The notes below the pieces were generated by a model. That model did not search any database. It was not told the origin of the DNA and was given only the letters and a program-made list of their open reading frames with translations. The translations under genes and the position numbers were made by a program. From Verrucomicrobiota bacterium (GTDB lineage Bacteria; Verrucomicrobiota; Verrucomicrobiia; CAIQCK01): 64,000 nucleotides of DNA. The DNA lies in the NCBI GenBank assembly GCA_016222825.1, contig JACRQF010000006.1:1-64000 (forward strand), in the 5' to 3' direction. Below are positions 9,901 through 17,157 of this stretch, piece after piece (the stretch's first letter is position 1; each line of letters begins with the position of its first letter).

Positions 9901-9997
9901 GCCAACCGTCGCTGAGCGGCTGGCGTTGGCTGTCGGCCGCAACAACCGTGGCGGCGCAAGCGAACGCGAGCGCCGGGACAAGCAAAAACTTCTTCAT
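6959..9997 (-). CDS. Exported GH2 beta-glycosidase (mannosidase/glucosaminidase-like)
   Basis: A 1012-residue enzyme with signal peptide MKKFLLVPALAFACAATVVAA. It shows the GH2 order: sugar-binding sandwich (VWLNFNGLNYRADIWLNG), immunoglobulin-like domain, then the TIM barrel (FCRGGYIQPEVMFEWD, ANINLIYFED). The likely acid/base is the Glu of MNEGE near residue 508, and the likely nucleophile is the Glu of FILESGAPS near residue 586. The barrel resembles exo-beta-glucosaminidase or beta-mannosidase more than LacZ. Residues about 351-364 (RDSVAGNPSRSGG) are encoded by a palindromic repeat inserted in frame (8906-8946). It starts 4 bases after the upstream GH43-like fusion, so the two form an operon. 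Confidence 0.88.
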   Translation of the reverse strand: MKKFLLVPALAFACAATVVAADSQRQPLSDGWLLQSSVLVPEDGARVSTTDYKPQRWWKTRVPSTVLSALTRNGVYPDFRIGLNSFRIPDASDEFNRTNDLAKFSHLPDKRNPWKDPYWYRTEFSLPKDVAGRRVWLNFNGLNYRADIWLNGKQIADAQQAVGAFSRYRFDVTEHARAGRRNCLAVKMHPVDHVGVPETQLEPCGKDRKYRKEIMKDVTLPMISIGYDCAPTVPDRQTGLWQDVYLEFTGPVAIRDPFVVTRLPLPDTSRATLEVSAELANAMASPVRGVLRGRVEGTEVSFEQPVELAPNETKLVRVDPKPVMERPRLWWPKNYGEQHLYEFKLEFEIAARDSVAGNPSRSGGQQISDAKAVTFGVRQVTRELHKLDGAHGLRVLINGQKIFCRGGYIQPEVMFEWDAKRIEAEIRYLTEANINLIYFEDIPNPPDVFLDLCDRYGLMFGNCFYGCYWMQPGSGFPTDLDLLARGTVDIIKRYRNHPSLVLYMAMNEGETREDVYLRWRKEIIERDGTRLFIPSGSFPDYRTNVPAWIKADLPTGANDYNPKSYSWVEPAQFFRWIRDSRNWMFILESGAPSVPPMDSLSKFIPDLDSAPADSDRFPLTAAWAHHDACHYFKPFDDAVRRIFGRPKSIVDYVRRAAVLSADQHRAMYEAANHRMWDISSGVSEWKLTACWPSVEWQIYDWYLKPMPSFYFIRKACEPLHVQMTPFDSMVSVINHRLEVQQGLEVAAQLYDVTSKLCWEKRITTDVPANSYKEVFDVPPIVQSGMRPAVHFVRLQLKDRRGAVVSNNFYWLPSRYNITQLPRQEDLIALEELPPVTVRASMTTRAEGAETVARVKLENPGKQLAFFVHAAITRASDGEEIVPVLWSDNYISLAPGEVRELTARFATADAGRGQPALEIGGWNVESPFKCAKLQPSKSCVKSGETFTVTTAITDTFLDGSRVPLLVDGQPADAQWTWARGAKCAELIFKLTLREPGAHRLAVANRTVEVMVEK
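8906..8946. repeat. Twin-hairpin palindrome inside the GH2 gene
   Basis: Two small hairpins arranged as an inverted repeat. The right one is perfect: CCCGCGAC, loop GGA, GTCGCGGG (8928-8946). The left one (8906-8924) is CCCGCCAC, loop TCC, GTGACGGG with one mismatch. The core CACTCCGTGACG is shared with the intergenic element at 18720-18779. The DNA is read in frame as part of the GH2 protein. Confidence 0.7.
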
Positions 9998-10001
9998 GGT
10001 C

Positions 10002-12269
10002 TTACCTTTCGACAAACTCCGGCTCCGGCCGGCCCCAGAACATGCCCTTTGGCAAATGGCGGATCTGACCGCGGTGGACGATGAGGTGGTTGTTCTCGAT
10101 GCAATAGCGCGCGATGCGGTCGCTCTGTTCCGGCGTCGCGATGCCGGAGTAAACCGCAAACAGCGAACCCCACACCGACGACTGGCGCCATTTTTCGCTC
10201 GCGGCCACGAACAGGCCGAGTTTGTCGTTCCACAAGGTCACGAGGGACTTCTTCACGCGTTCCGCTTCGCGTCGCCACGGCGCTACGCGGTCGGATTGGC
10301 CGGCGGCGTTGAACATCTCGGCGAGCTTCATGCAGGCATCCCAAAACAGCACGGAGTCGAACTGCTGGTCGCCCACCAGCGGCACCGTGTCGAGGAAGCT
10401 GTAAGGGCGGGACAGCGCCGCATTGCTGATCGTGACGAGGCCGTTGGCTGGATTGCGCGGCGTGAAGCGCATCGCCTTCTCCAGCGCGTCGGCGGTGCGG
10501 CGGAACGGATCGAGGTCGCCGTGGAGCTTCCAGTATTGATGGCAGAGGATGACCATGAACGGCGACTGGTCCACCGAGCCGTTCTTGCTGAACGGCTTCG
10601 CTTCGCCACCGGGCGAATAGACGCCCTTGCCATCGGCGCGCACGCGGTCGGGCATACAGCCGTCCTCGCGCTGCGCCGCCGCGAGGAACAGGTAGCCGTC
10701 GCGGATATCCTCGCGCGTGAACGCCTCCGGGCAACCTTCAATCATGTAACTCCAGTCGCGCACCCAGAACGCGCCGTAGCCGCCCGTGGCGTCGGGCGTG
10801 AAGATGCGCACGCCGTTCTTGCCGACACGCGAGCTGCCGCGCAGGACGCGCTTCGCCTGCTCGCGCAGCCACTTCTCGGCCGCGTCGAACTTTTTCGCCA
10901 ACTCTGGCGGCAGCATCGGGTTCGGAGTCCCGGCTTTAGCCGGCTGTGTTGGGATGGGCGAAACGGCACCGGAACCGGCTAAAGCCGGGACTCCCAACCT
11001 AGCGCGCAGCCGCTTCGCGCCGGCCAGAGGCATCGCGGCGCTGGCGCAATAGTCGCGCACGCCCTGCTTCTTCGACGCGTGGTCGTTGACCCACTCGTTG
11101 ATGTCCTTGCGCGTCTGGAAATCCTCCACCACGTCCACGAACGCCGCCGCGGCGCGCGCGGGGTCGCTGCGCATGAGCGTCTCCATCAGCCACGGCAGGG
11201 GCGTCGCCCAGTAACCGCCGTTCTGGTAGGCGCCATCGTCGCGAGGCGGTTTCCACGGCGTCGCAGGCGACGGCGTCAGCGTCAGCGGCGGCACGAGTGG
11301 CACGGGTTGGTTCCACGTCCGTTCGCCATCATAGACCGCCGTGAAAAGATGCGTGAGCTTGCCGTCCTCGATCAGGAACCACGGGCGCTCGCGGCGGACC
11401 GGATGGAACTCGGTGCCGTCGGTCCAACGAATCGTGTGGTCGTAGGCAGCAGGTTGCGCCGTCGGCCGCCAGGCAGCGACGCCGTCGGGCGAGCAGAGAT
11501 GTGCGCCCCACCGTTCGTGGCCGGTGACGTTGCCGGCGTTGTCCTCGCAGACGACGTGATACGCGCCGGCCTGTTTGAAGAAGAAGAAATCCTCCAGCCG
11601 CGCCGCGGGCCAGACGCCGTCGTTGGCCACCGTGTATGGCCCCTCGAACGACCGCGCGACCGAGATGATCACGCGCAGGTTGACCGTGCGCCAGAACAGC
11701 CGCACGCTGCCGTCCGGTTCGAAGCACGCGGCGGGATTGTTCGCGTCGGCGGCGAGGCCGAGGTCGAGCGGCTTGTCGCGGCGCGTCCACGGGCCGGTGA
11801 CGCTCGGCGCGGTGGCGATGCCGATCTGCCGGTAGCGCGTGCCAATGGCGGAGGCGTTGTAATAGAGCACGAAGGTGTCTCCGACCTTGTAGATGGCGGG
11901 ATTGTGCGCCATGCCGCTATCCCACTTGTCCGGCTCGCGCTTGCCGATGATGACCTCCGCGAATTTGTAAGGCCCTTCCGGCCGCGAAGCGACAGCGCGG
12001 ACGATCTCGGAGTTCTGGCGGTAGCCTTCGGGGAACTTCGTCGTCACCGGCCAGCGTGACGCGAACATGTGGTGTTGGTCGCCGACCTTGATGACTGAGC
12101 CGCACCAGACGAACCAACCGTCCATCGCAAAGCCGGTTCCCTTGGCGACGGGACGGATGCGGTCGGCAATGGACAATTCACCAGCCGCCTGCGGCTCTGC
12201 AAAGTTTGGGAAGCTCGTCGCTGCTCCCAGCAGCAGCGCAAAGAAGCGAAGGATGCCGAACTTGTTCAT
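10002..12269 (-). CDS. GH43-like propeller fused to a six-hairpin glycosidase-like domain
   Basis: A 755-residue exported protein; the start at 12269 begins a signal peptide (FGILRFFALLLGAATSF). Residues about 35-330 look like a five-bladed GH43/GH117-type propeller (MDGWFVWCGSVIKVGDQHH, NPAIYKVGDTFVLYYNAS, LEDFFFFKQAGAYHVV). From about 330 on, helices with FWVRDWSYMIEGCPEAF, LAAAQREDGCMPD and SFLDTVPLVGDQQFDSVLFW match the alpha/alpha six-hairpin glycosidase superfamily. The GH43-like half begins in the middle of a blade-rich region and its catalytic triad could not be placed with certainty. A palindromic repeat encodes an insert near residues 425-450, in the C-terminal half between the two domains. 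It is translated just upstream of GH2. Confidence 0.7.
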   Translation of the reverse strand: MNKFGILRFFALLLGAATSFPNFAEPQAAGELSIADRIRPVAKGTGFAMDGWFVWCGSVIKVGDQHHMFASRWPVTTKFPEGYRQNSEIVRAVASRPEGPYKFAEVIIGKREPDKWDSGMAHNPAIYKVGDTFVLYYNASAIGTRYRQIGIATAPSVTGPWTRRDKPLDLGLAADANNPAACFEPDGSVRLFWRTVNLRVIISVARSFEGPYTVANDGVWPAARLEDFFFFKQAGAYHVVCEDNAGNVTGHERWGAHLCSPDGVAAWRPTAQPAAYDHTIRWTDGTEFHPVRRERPWFLIEDGKLTHLFTAVYDGERTWNQPVPLVPPLTLTPSPATPWKPPRDDGAYQNGGYWATPLPWLMETLMRSDPARAAAAFVDVVEDFQTRKDINEWVNDHASKKQGVRDYCASAAMPLAGAKRLRARLGVPALAGSGAVSPIPTQPAKAGTPNPMLPPELAKKFDAAEKWLREQAKRVLRGSSRVGKNGVRIFTPDATGGYGAFWVRDWSYMIEGCPEAFTREDIRDGYLFLAAAQREDGCMPDRVRADGKGVYSPGGEAKPFSKNGSVDQSPFMVILCHQYWKLHGDLDPFRRTADALEKAMRFTPRNPANGLVTISNAALSRPYSFLDTVPLVGDQQFDSVLFWDACMKLAEMFNAAGQSDRVAPWRREAERVKKSLVTLWNDKLGLFVAASEKWRQSSVWGSLFAVYSGIATPEQSDRIARYCIENNHLIVHRGQIRHLPKGMFWGRPEPEFVER
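10924..10994. repeat. Palindromic repeat inserted in frame in the GH43-like fusion gene
   Basis: A perfect 20-bp inverted repeat (10924-10943 and 10975-10994) around a 31-base centre. Each arm also folds alone: CCGGCT-TT-AGCCGG on the left and CCGGCT-AA-AGCCGG on the right. The arms begin GGAGTCCC. Translated, it gives GVPALAG near one end and PAKAGTPNP near the other, a low-complexity stretch unrelated to either neighbouring domain. Confidence 0.85.
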
Positions 12270-12481
12270 GGCAAGCGGCAGCCTGCCACCGCCCGCCGTC
12301 CGCGCGCCACAAGAAAATCCTTGGCCGTGCTTTCCGTTCAGGATCCAATCTTGTTCTGTTCCAAGTTCCGTGAGTCCGGAACGCTGCATTGGAGGCTAAA
12401 CACAAGCCCCCTCTTGCCACATGCTATCGTCGCGATGAAACCTATCTCGACCGACTCCACCTCATCCAAAACCGGCCGCCG

Positions 12482-13846
12482 TCAGTCCCGCGCGGTCATT
12501 TTCAACGCCACCGAGCCTTCAAACGCCGGCAATGCAACATGGATTCCGTCGCTCTTGCGCCAAGCCTTCCCCTCTCCAATCCGCCGGGCGGAACTGGTTT
12601 CAAAAAACTCCACCGTCCAATCGCGCGCCGCGCCGGGCACCGCGAGCATGACGCGCTGGGCCGCGACAGTGCGGATCGGCCAGTCCGGCGGTTCGCAGTG
12701 CGCGTCGCGGAACCACGCGATGACCGAGCGTTCGTTGCCAAGCGCCGCGCCTTTCACCTCGCGCGGCAGCGTGGTCGCCACGGGCCGGAAACCGGTAAAG
12801 TCCATGCGGCGGGCGAATGTCGCGACGGGTTTCGCCGCCAATGCGTGTTTCGCGCGCAGGTCGAGTTGCTGATAACGGTCGTAGCCGTCCTCCCACCAGA
12901 GCATCCGGCCGTTCATCGCTCCCGACACCAACGCGGCCCACAGCGCGTGCCCGATGCCGATGCTGGCGCGCGGCGCGTTCGCCAAGCCGTCGCGCGCGCC
13001 GCGTGAATCCAGCCCGCTCTCGCCGATGAACACCGGTTTGCCGTAGCGGCGCATCCGCTCGCGGACGCTGGTGAGGATCAGTTCGTCGAGGTTCCCACGC
13101 TGGCCGTCGGCGTAAGGATGCACTTGGACGCAATCCAGCGCCGGACTCGCGAACAGCCGCGGCCATTCGCCCACACCCGACAGCGACGCCATCACCGGCC
13201 TTCGCCGTGAGTCGGCGGCGCAGATGAATTTCGCGGCGCGTTCAATGAAAGGAGTCGCCGCCGCCTCTGTCGCGCCCGTGACCAGGTCGAGTTCCGAGAA
13301 GATTTCCCATCCGAGGATGTTGGGCCGCGCCTGCCAGCGTTTCACCAGCGACTCCAGCCAGCCGAGCCAGAGCCGCTGGCACTCCGTGTCGCCGAACAAC
13401 TCCGCCGGCGAGCGCGCTGGGCCGCGTTTGGTCGCGTTGAAGGGATTCCTGTGCCACTGGTGCCACGGCAGTCCGCTACTGCCGTCGTTCCAGTCGGCCC
13501 ACACGCCGAAGACCGGCAGGACGTGCAGACCTTTCGCATCGGCAAGATCGAACACGCGCTCCCATTGCCGCGCCCAAGCCTCGTCCACAGCGCCTGCTGC
13601 CGCGTGGGGTTGAAAACCGACCGTGAGATGAATCCTGAGAATCCGCTCGCCGGACCCGGCGGCCCACGTCAGCAGTTCATCGAAATGCTCGCACTCCGTC
13701 CCGGTGGGATTCCGGCCCAACAAAAAGGACGGGCGCCCATCCACGCGAAAACATAGTTCGCCGGGTTGAAGCGAGATTTCCGCCGCCACTGCCAGCCCCG
13801 ACCGCGCAACCGCAAGCATCAACAGGCTGAAGAGGACTTTGCTCAC
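12482..13846 (-). CDS. Exported GH5-like (clan GH-A) glycoside hydrolase
   Basis: A 454-residue protein. The start is a GTG at 13846 that overlaps the TGA of the upstream transporter gene (GTGA), and it opens a signal peptide (VLFSLLMLAVARSGLAVAA). The barrel shows RPSFLLGRNPTGTEC, RILRIHLTVGF, ILGWEIFSELD with the acid/base Glu, VQVHPYADG and KPVFIGESGLDS with the nucleophile Glu, ending in a small sandwich domain. The pattern is that of GH5/mannanase-like enzymes, but the acid/base is preceded by Ser rather than Asn, which departs from GH-A consensus. Tight coupling to the MFS gene suggests uptake of its product. Confidence 0.7.
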   Translation of the reverse strand: MSKVLFSLLMLAVARSGLAVAAEISLQPGELCFRVDGRPSFLLGRNPTGTECEHFDELLTWAAGSGERILRIHLTVGFQPHAAAGAVDEAWARQWERVFDLADAKGLHVLPVFGVWADWNDGSSGLPWHQWHRNPFNATKRGPARSPAELFGDTECQRLWLGWLESLVKRWQARPNILGWEIFSELDLVTGATEAAATPFIERAAKFICAADSRRRPVMASLSGVGEWPRLFASPALDCVQVHPYADGQRGNLDELILTSVRERMRRYGKPVFIGESGLDSRGARDGLANAPRASIGIGHALWAALVSGAMNGRMLWWEDGYDRYQQLDLRAKHALAAKPVATFARRMDFTGFRPVATTLPREVKGAALGNERSVIAWFRDAHCEPPDWPIRTVAAQRVMLAVPGAARDWTVEFFETSSARRIGEGKAWRKSDGIHVALPAFEGSVALKMTARD

Positions 13847-15060
13847 GGTGTTGCCATTTGTTCTGCTCGCCGGCCGACAAGCAGAATCGCCGCCGCCAAC
13901 GGATAGAGCACGCCGGTGCAGATGAAGATCGGCGTAAAACCGTAGGCGTCCACGACCGGGCCGGTGCTGAGGTTGGCGATGGTGGCCGCGATGCCGCCGA
14001 CCGTGCCGGAGAGGCCCACGACCGTCGCGATGACCGACGACGGGAACTGGTCGCTGATGTGGGCGAGGAAGTTGCAGATCCAGAGGCCGTGCGCCGCCAT
14101 GAGCACCGCCATCAGCCCGATGGCCCACGCCGCCGACGGCGCGAAGATGACACAGCCGGAAACCGGCGTCACCAGCGCGGCGATCACCAGCAGCCACGCG
14201 CGCGTTTTGCGCGGCGACCAACCGCGGCGCACCAGCAGGTCGGAAAGCTGCCCGCTGGCGATGTTGCTGATGCCGAGCGCGAGAAACGGGATCCACGTGT
14301 AATCACCAATCTCCTTCAGCGAGAAACCGCGTTCGTCCGAGAGATACTTCGGAATCCAGAACATGTAGAAGTAGAACACCGGGTCGAAGAAGAACCGCCC
14401 CGCCAGAATCCGCCAGACGCGGCGGTCGCTCAGCAGCGCGCGCCACGGCACTTTCGCGGCGGGCTGCGTTGGAGTCGCGCCGGTTGCTGGTGCTGACGTT
14501 GAACGCGCGACAAACAACCACGCCACCAGCCACGCCAGCCCCATCAAACCCGTTGCAAAAAACGCCCCGCGCCAGCCGAAGCGGATCGCCAGCCACGCCG
14601 TCAGCGGCGGCGCCAGCACCGCGCCGAACGCCGAGCCGCCGTTGGCGACGCCGATGGCCAGCGCGCGTTTGGCCGCTGGAAACCACTCGCACGCGCCCTT
14701 GGTGGACGCGGGGAAACAGCCGCCCTCGCCGAGGCCGAGGAAGAGCCGCGCCACGCCCAAACCGAGCGCGCTCATCGCGAACCCGTGCGCGCCGCTTGCC
14801 GCCGACCAGACGGCGATGCACAGTGCCAGTCCCCATCGCGTGCCGAGCCGGTCCACGAGCCAGCCGCCGGCAGTGAACATAATCATGTAGCTGAACGTGA
14901 ACGCCGCTACCACGCGCGCGTAGTCGGTGTTGTCCATCCCAAGTTCCTTCATCAGGCTCGGTGCGAGCACGGAAAGGACCTGGCGGTCGAGGAAGCTCAG
15001 CGCCGTGGCAAAAAACATCAGCCAGCACAGCGTCCACGCATTCTTGGGGTAATTGTTCAT
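13843..15060 (-). CDS. MFS transporter of the anion:cation symporter (hexuronate/galactonate) type
   Basis: A 405-residue inner-membrane protein with about 12 hydrophobic segments. It opens with WLMFFATALSFLDRQVLSVLAPSL and carries the MFS loop GGWLVDRLGTRWG and the ACS-family stretch RLFLGLGEGGCFPAS, matching ExuT/DgoT-type sugar-acid symporters. Its last bases overlap the GTG start of the GH5-like gene. With KDG kinase at 60781 and the lactonase-like gene at 16217, uptake of uronates or aldonates is plausible but not shown. Confidence 0.85.
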   Translation of the reverse strand: MNNYPKNAWTLCWLMFFATALSFLDRQVLSVLAPSLMKELGMDNTDYARVVAAFTFSYMIMFTAGGWLVDRLGTRWGLALCIAVWSAASGAHGFAMSALGLGVARLFLGLGEGGCFPASTKGACEWFPAAKRALAIGVANGGSAFGAVLAPPLTAWLAIRFGWRGAFFATGLMGLAWLVAWLFVARSTSAPATGATPTQPAAKVPWRALLSDRRVWRILAGRFFFDPVFYFYMFWIPKYLSDERGFSLKEIGDYTWIPFLALGISNIASGQLSDLLVRRGWSPRKTRAWLLVIAALVTPVSGCVIFAPSAAWAIGLMAVLMAAHGLWICNFLAHISDQFPSSVIATVVGLSGTVGGIAATIANLSTGPVVDAYGFTPIFICTGVLYPLAAAILLVGRRAEQMATP

Positions 15061-15072
15061 GTCATTCTAGCA

Positions 15073-15094
15073 GGCCAGACACTCTTATCTGGCC
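15073..15094. promoter_or_regulatory. Inverted repeat just upstream of the MFS gene
   Basis: GGCCAGA (15073-15079), 8 bases, TCTGGCC (15088-15094), ending 12 bases before the MFS start. The position near the ribosome site and the dyad shape would suit an operator or a leader hairpin. No regulator is encoded next to it. Confidence 0.3.
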
Positions 15095-15253
15095 GTCAGC
15101 ATTGCCGGAAAGTTCCTCGCAAGCGAGCCAAGAATTTGGACGGTTCGGCGTCAAAAGTTCTGGCTCGACAAGACACAGGTTGATTCCGATACTGCGCCCA
15201 CGGTTACCGAGGACAAGCAAGGATAGCTTGGTTGCAGAAGGAAAAGTCTGGCT

Positions 15254-16174
15254 ATGAAAACATCCTTCATGTCAGTTGCCGTGTCGCGAAAGACGCTGGT
15301 GGCGCTGACCATTGCGTTCGCGGCCATCGTCCCCAAAGGCGAGGCGGTGCTTTATGTGACAGACTACGGCAACGGCGCCGTTTACTCCTACACCGGCGGT
15401 GCCGGCTCCCGGACCACCTTTGCCAACACCACGGGTCCATACAGGCTCGCGGTTGATGCCTCCGGCAATGTGTTCGTGGGCGACTACAGCGACCAAGCCA
15501 TCTACAAATTCACTCCCGGCGGCGCCCAGTCCACGTTCGCAACCGGTTTCACCCCCTATGGAATGACCTTCGACTCGAACGGTGATTTGTTTGTGGTAAC
15601 CGGATCGACAGGTGCCATCCTGAAATTTACGCCGGGCGGGAGCCAATCCACTTTCGACAGTCCCGGCGGGTATCTGGACAGCGTGGCCTTTGACCCGAGT
15701 GGCAACATGTTCGTATCGGCCTACGATCCCACCGACACCTTCCCGTTGATCTACAAATACGCTTCCGGCGGCGGTCAGTCTGTTTTTTCAACCGACATGG
15801 ACAATATCGGCGGGCTGGAGACGGATGCAGCCGGCAACGTTTACATGTCCAACGGGCTCGGTGCCGGGAACGGCAAGGTCTATGAATACACTCCGACCGG
15901 AACCCGGTCCATTTACGCTAGTGGATTCCAAACGCCCACCGGGCTAGCGTTTGATGGCGGCGGAAACCTGTATGTGGCTGAGTATTTCAACCGGATCTCG
16001 GTGATTCCTTCCGGAGGTGGCAGTTTCTCCGTCTTCGACAACACAGGGCTGAGCCAGCCTCACGACCTGGCTTTCGGCCCCGTGCCCGAGCCCAACAGCT
16101 TGATACTCTTGGCGACCGGCTTGGCGGGTTTGTTATGCCGCCGGAAGCGGAATACTCCTCAACGGCCTTGCTAA
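15254..16174 (+). CDS. PEP-CTERM protein with NHL/SMP-30-like propeller
   Basis: A 306-residue exported protein: signal peptide at 1-35, then repeated blades such as GNVFVGDYSDQAIYKFTPGG and GDLFVVTGSTGAILKFTPGG, each about 40-45 residues. The C-terminus (277-306) is a sorting tail: VPEPNSLILLATGLAGLLC followed by RRKR, the PEP-CTERM signal recognised by exosortase. Six or so blades form a propeller; no enzymatic motif is seen. The gene stands alone, with its own gap of 193 bases upstream, and it implies an exosortase elsewhere in the genome. Confidence 0.85.
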   Translation: MKTSFMSVAVSRKTLVALTIAFAAIVPKGEAVLYVTDYGNGAVYSYTGGAGSRTTFANTTGPYRLAVDASGNVFVGDYSDQAIYKFTPGGAQSTFATGFTPYGMTFDSNGDLFVVTGSTGAILKFTPGGSQSTFDSPGGYLDSVAFDPSGNMFVSAYDPTDTFPLIYKYASGGGQSVFSTDMDNIGGLETDAAGNVYMSNGLGAGNGKVYEYTPTGTRSIYASGFQTPTGLAFDGGGNLYVAEYFNRISVIPSGGGSFSVFDNTGLSQPHDLAFGPVPEPNSLILLATGLAGLLCRRKRNTPQRPC

Positions 16175-16216
16175 GCGACCTGCGGCGAATGATCCGTCAT
16201 CCGGCGGAGTGATCTC

Positions 16217-17155
16217 TCAACATCGCCGCAACCCATACGCAGCCTGCGCGTTCTTCCAGAACACCTTGTCGAGAACTGTCTGGCCTTTCCCGGCAAAATA
16301 GGTCATCGCAATCTGCTGCACGCGGCCGAGCGGCGCGTAATGCTCGCTTACGGGCCAGTTGCTGCCGTAAACCAGCCGGTCGGCGCCGAAGAGCTTCCAC
16401 AGGATGTCGAGCACGGGCCGGTAGAAGTCCACCTCGGCGGGCGCGTCACCTTTGCGGCGCTTGGTGCCTTCGACGAGGCCGGAGACTTTCATGAACACCT
16501 GCGGATGCGCCGCCAGCTTCTCCATCATCCGCTGCCAGTCCGCCGACGGCGCTTTGCCCGTCACGTCGGCGTTGGCAACGTGGTTGATGATAAGCCGCAG
16601 CTTTGGCACGAGCTTGGCGAGCCGGTCTGCATGCGCCACCCATGACGGCGGCGAATGCATGTCGAAACTCAGCCCGCGCTCGGCTGCGTCGCGCAGGTCG
16701 GCGATAAACGCGCGGTCGTCGAGCGCCTTCTCGAACGAGCCGGCGCGCGTGCGCACGCCACGAAAGAGCGGGTTGGCCGCGAAGCGCTTCAGGTGGCCTG
16801 CGCACTCCGGCGTGCCGAGCGGCAGGTTGCCGACGAGGCCGACGATGAACGGGTCGCGCGCGGCGATGTCGAGAATCCACTGGTTGTCCTCGACCCACGT
16901 GCTCGCCTCAACAACAACCGTGCCGTCCACCCGCTGCGGCACGGGCAACGCGCGGTAGCGTTCCGGCAGCGTGGTCCGGTAAAGCACGGCGTCGTCCTTC
17001 GGCGGCCACGGCACGCCTTGCGGCCGTGTCGGGTCGTAGAAATGCGTGTGGGTATCAATGATCTTGGCCGGCTGCGGTGCAGCCGTCGCCGCACAGCAGG
17101 CGGTCGCGGCCATGCCGGCGGCGGCTTTGAGAAACTCACGTCGGTTGGTGTTCAT
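16217..17155 (-). CDS. Tat-exported amidohydrolase (L-fuconolactonase-like)
   Basis: A 312-residue protein that starts with a twin-arginine signal (MNTNRREFLKAAAGMAA). After it come the amidohydrolase-2 landmarks IIDTHTHFYDP (His36, His38), FRGVRTR, LSFDMHSPP, LRLIINHVANAD and RLVYGSNWPVS. This is the COG3618 group, which includes L-fuconolactonase and 2-pyrone-4,6-dicarboxylate lactonase; lactone hydrolysis in deoxysugar breakdown fits the surroundings. The gene begins two bases after the stop of the FAD oxidoreductase, so both are in one operon. Confidence 0.8.
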   Translation of the reverse strand: MNTNRREFLKAAAGMAATACCAATAAPQPAKIIDTHTHFYDPTRPQGVPWPPKDDAVLYRTTLPERYRALPVPQRVDGTVVVEASTWVEDNQWILDIAARDPFIVGLVGNLPLGTPECAGHLKRFAANPLFRGVRTRAGSFEKALDDRAFIADLRDAAERGLSFDMHSPPSWVAHADRLAKLVPKLRLIINHVANADVTGKAPSADWQRMMEKLAAHPQVFMKVSGLVEGTKRRKGDAPAEVDFYRPVLDILWKLFGADRLVYGSNWPVSEHYAPLGRVQQIAMTYFAGKGQTVLDKVFWKNAQAAYGLRRC

Positions 17156-17157
17156 GA

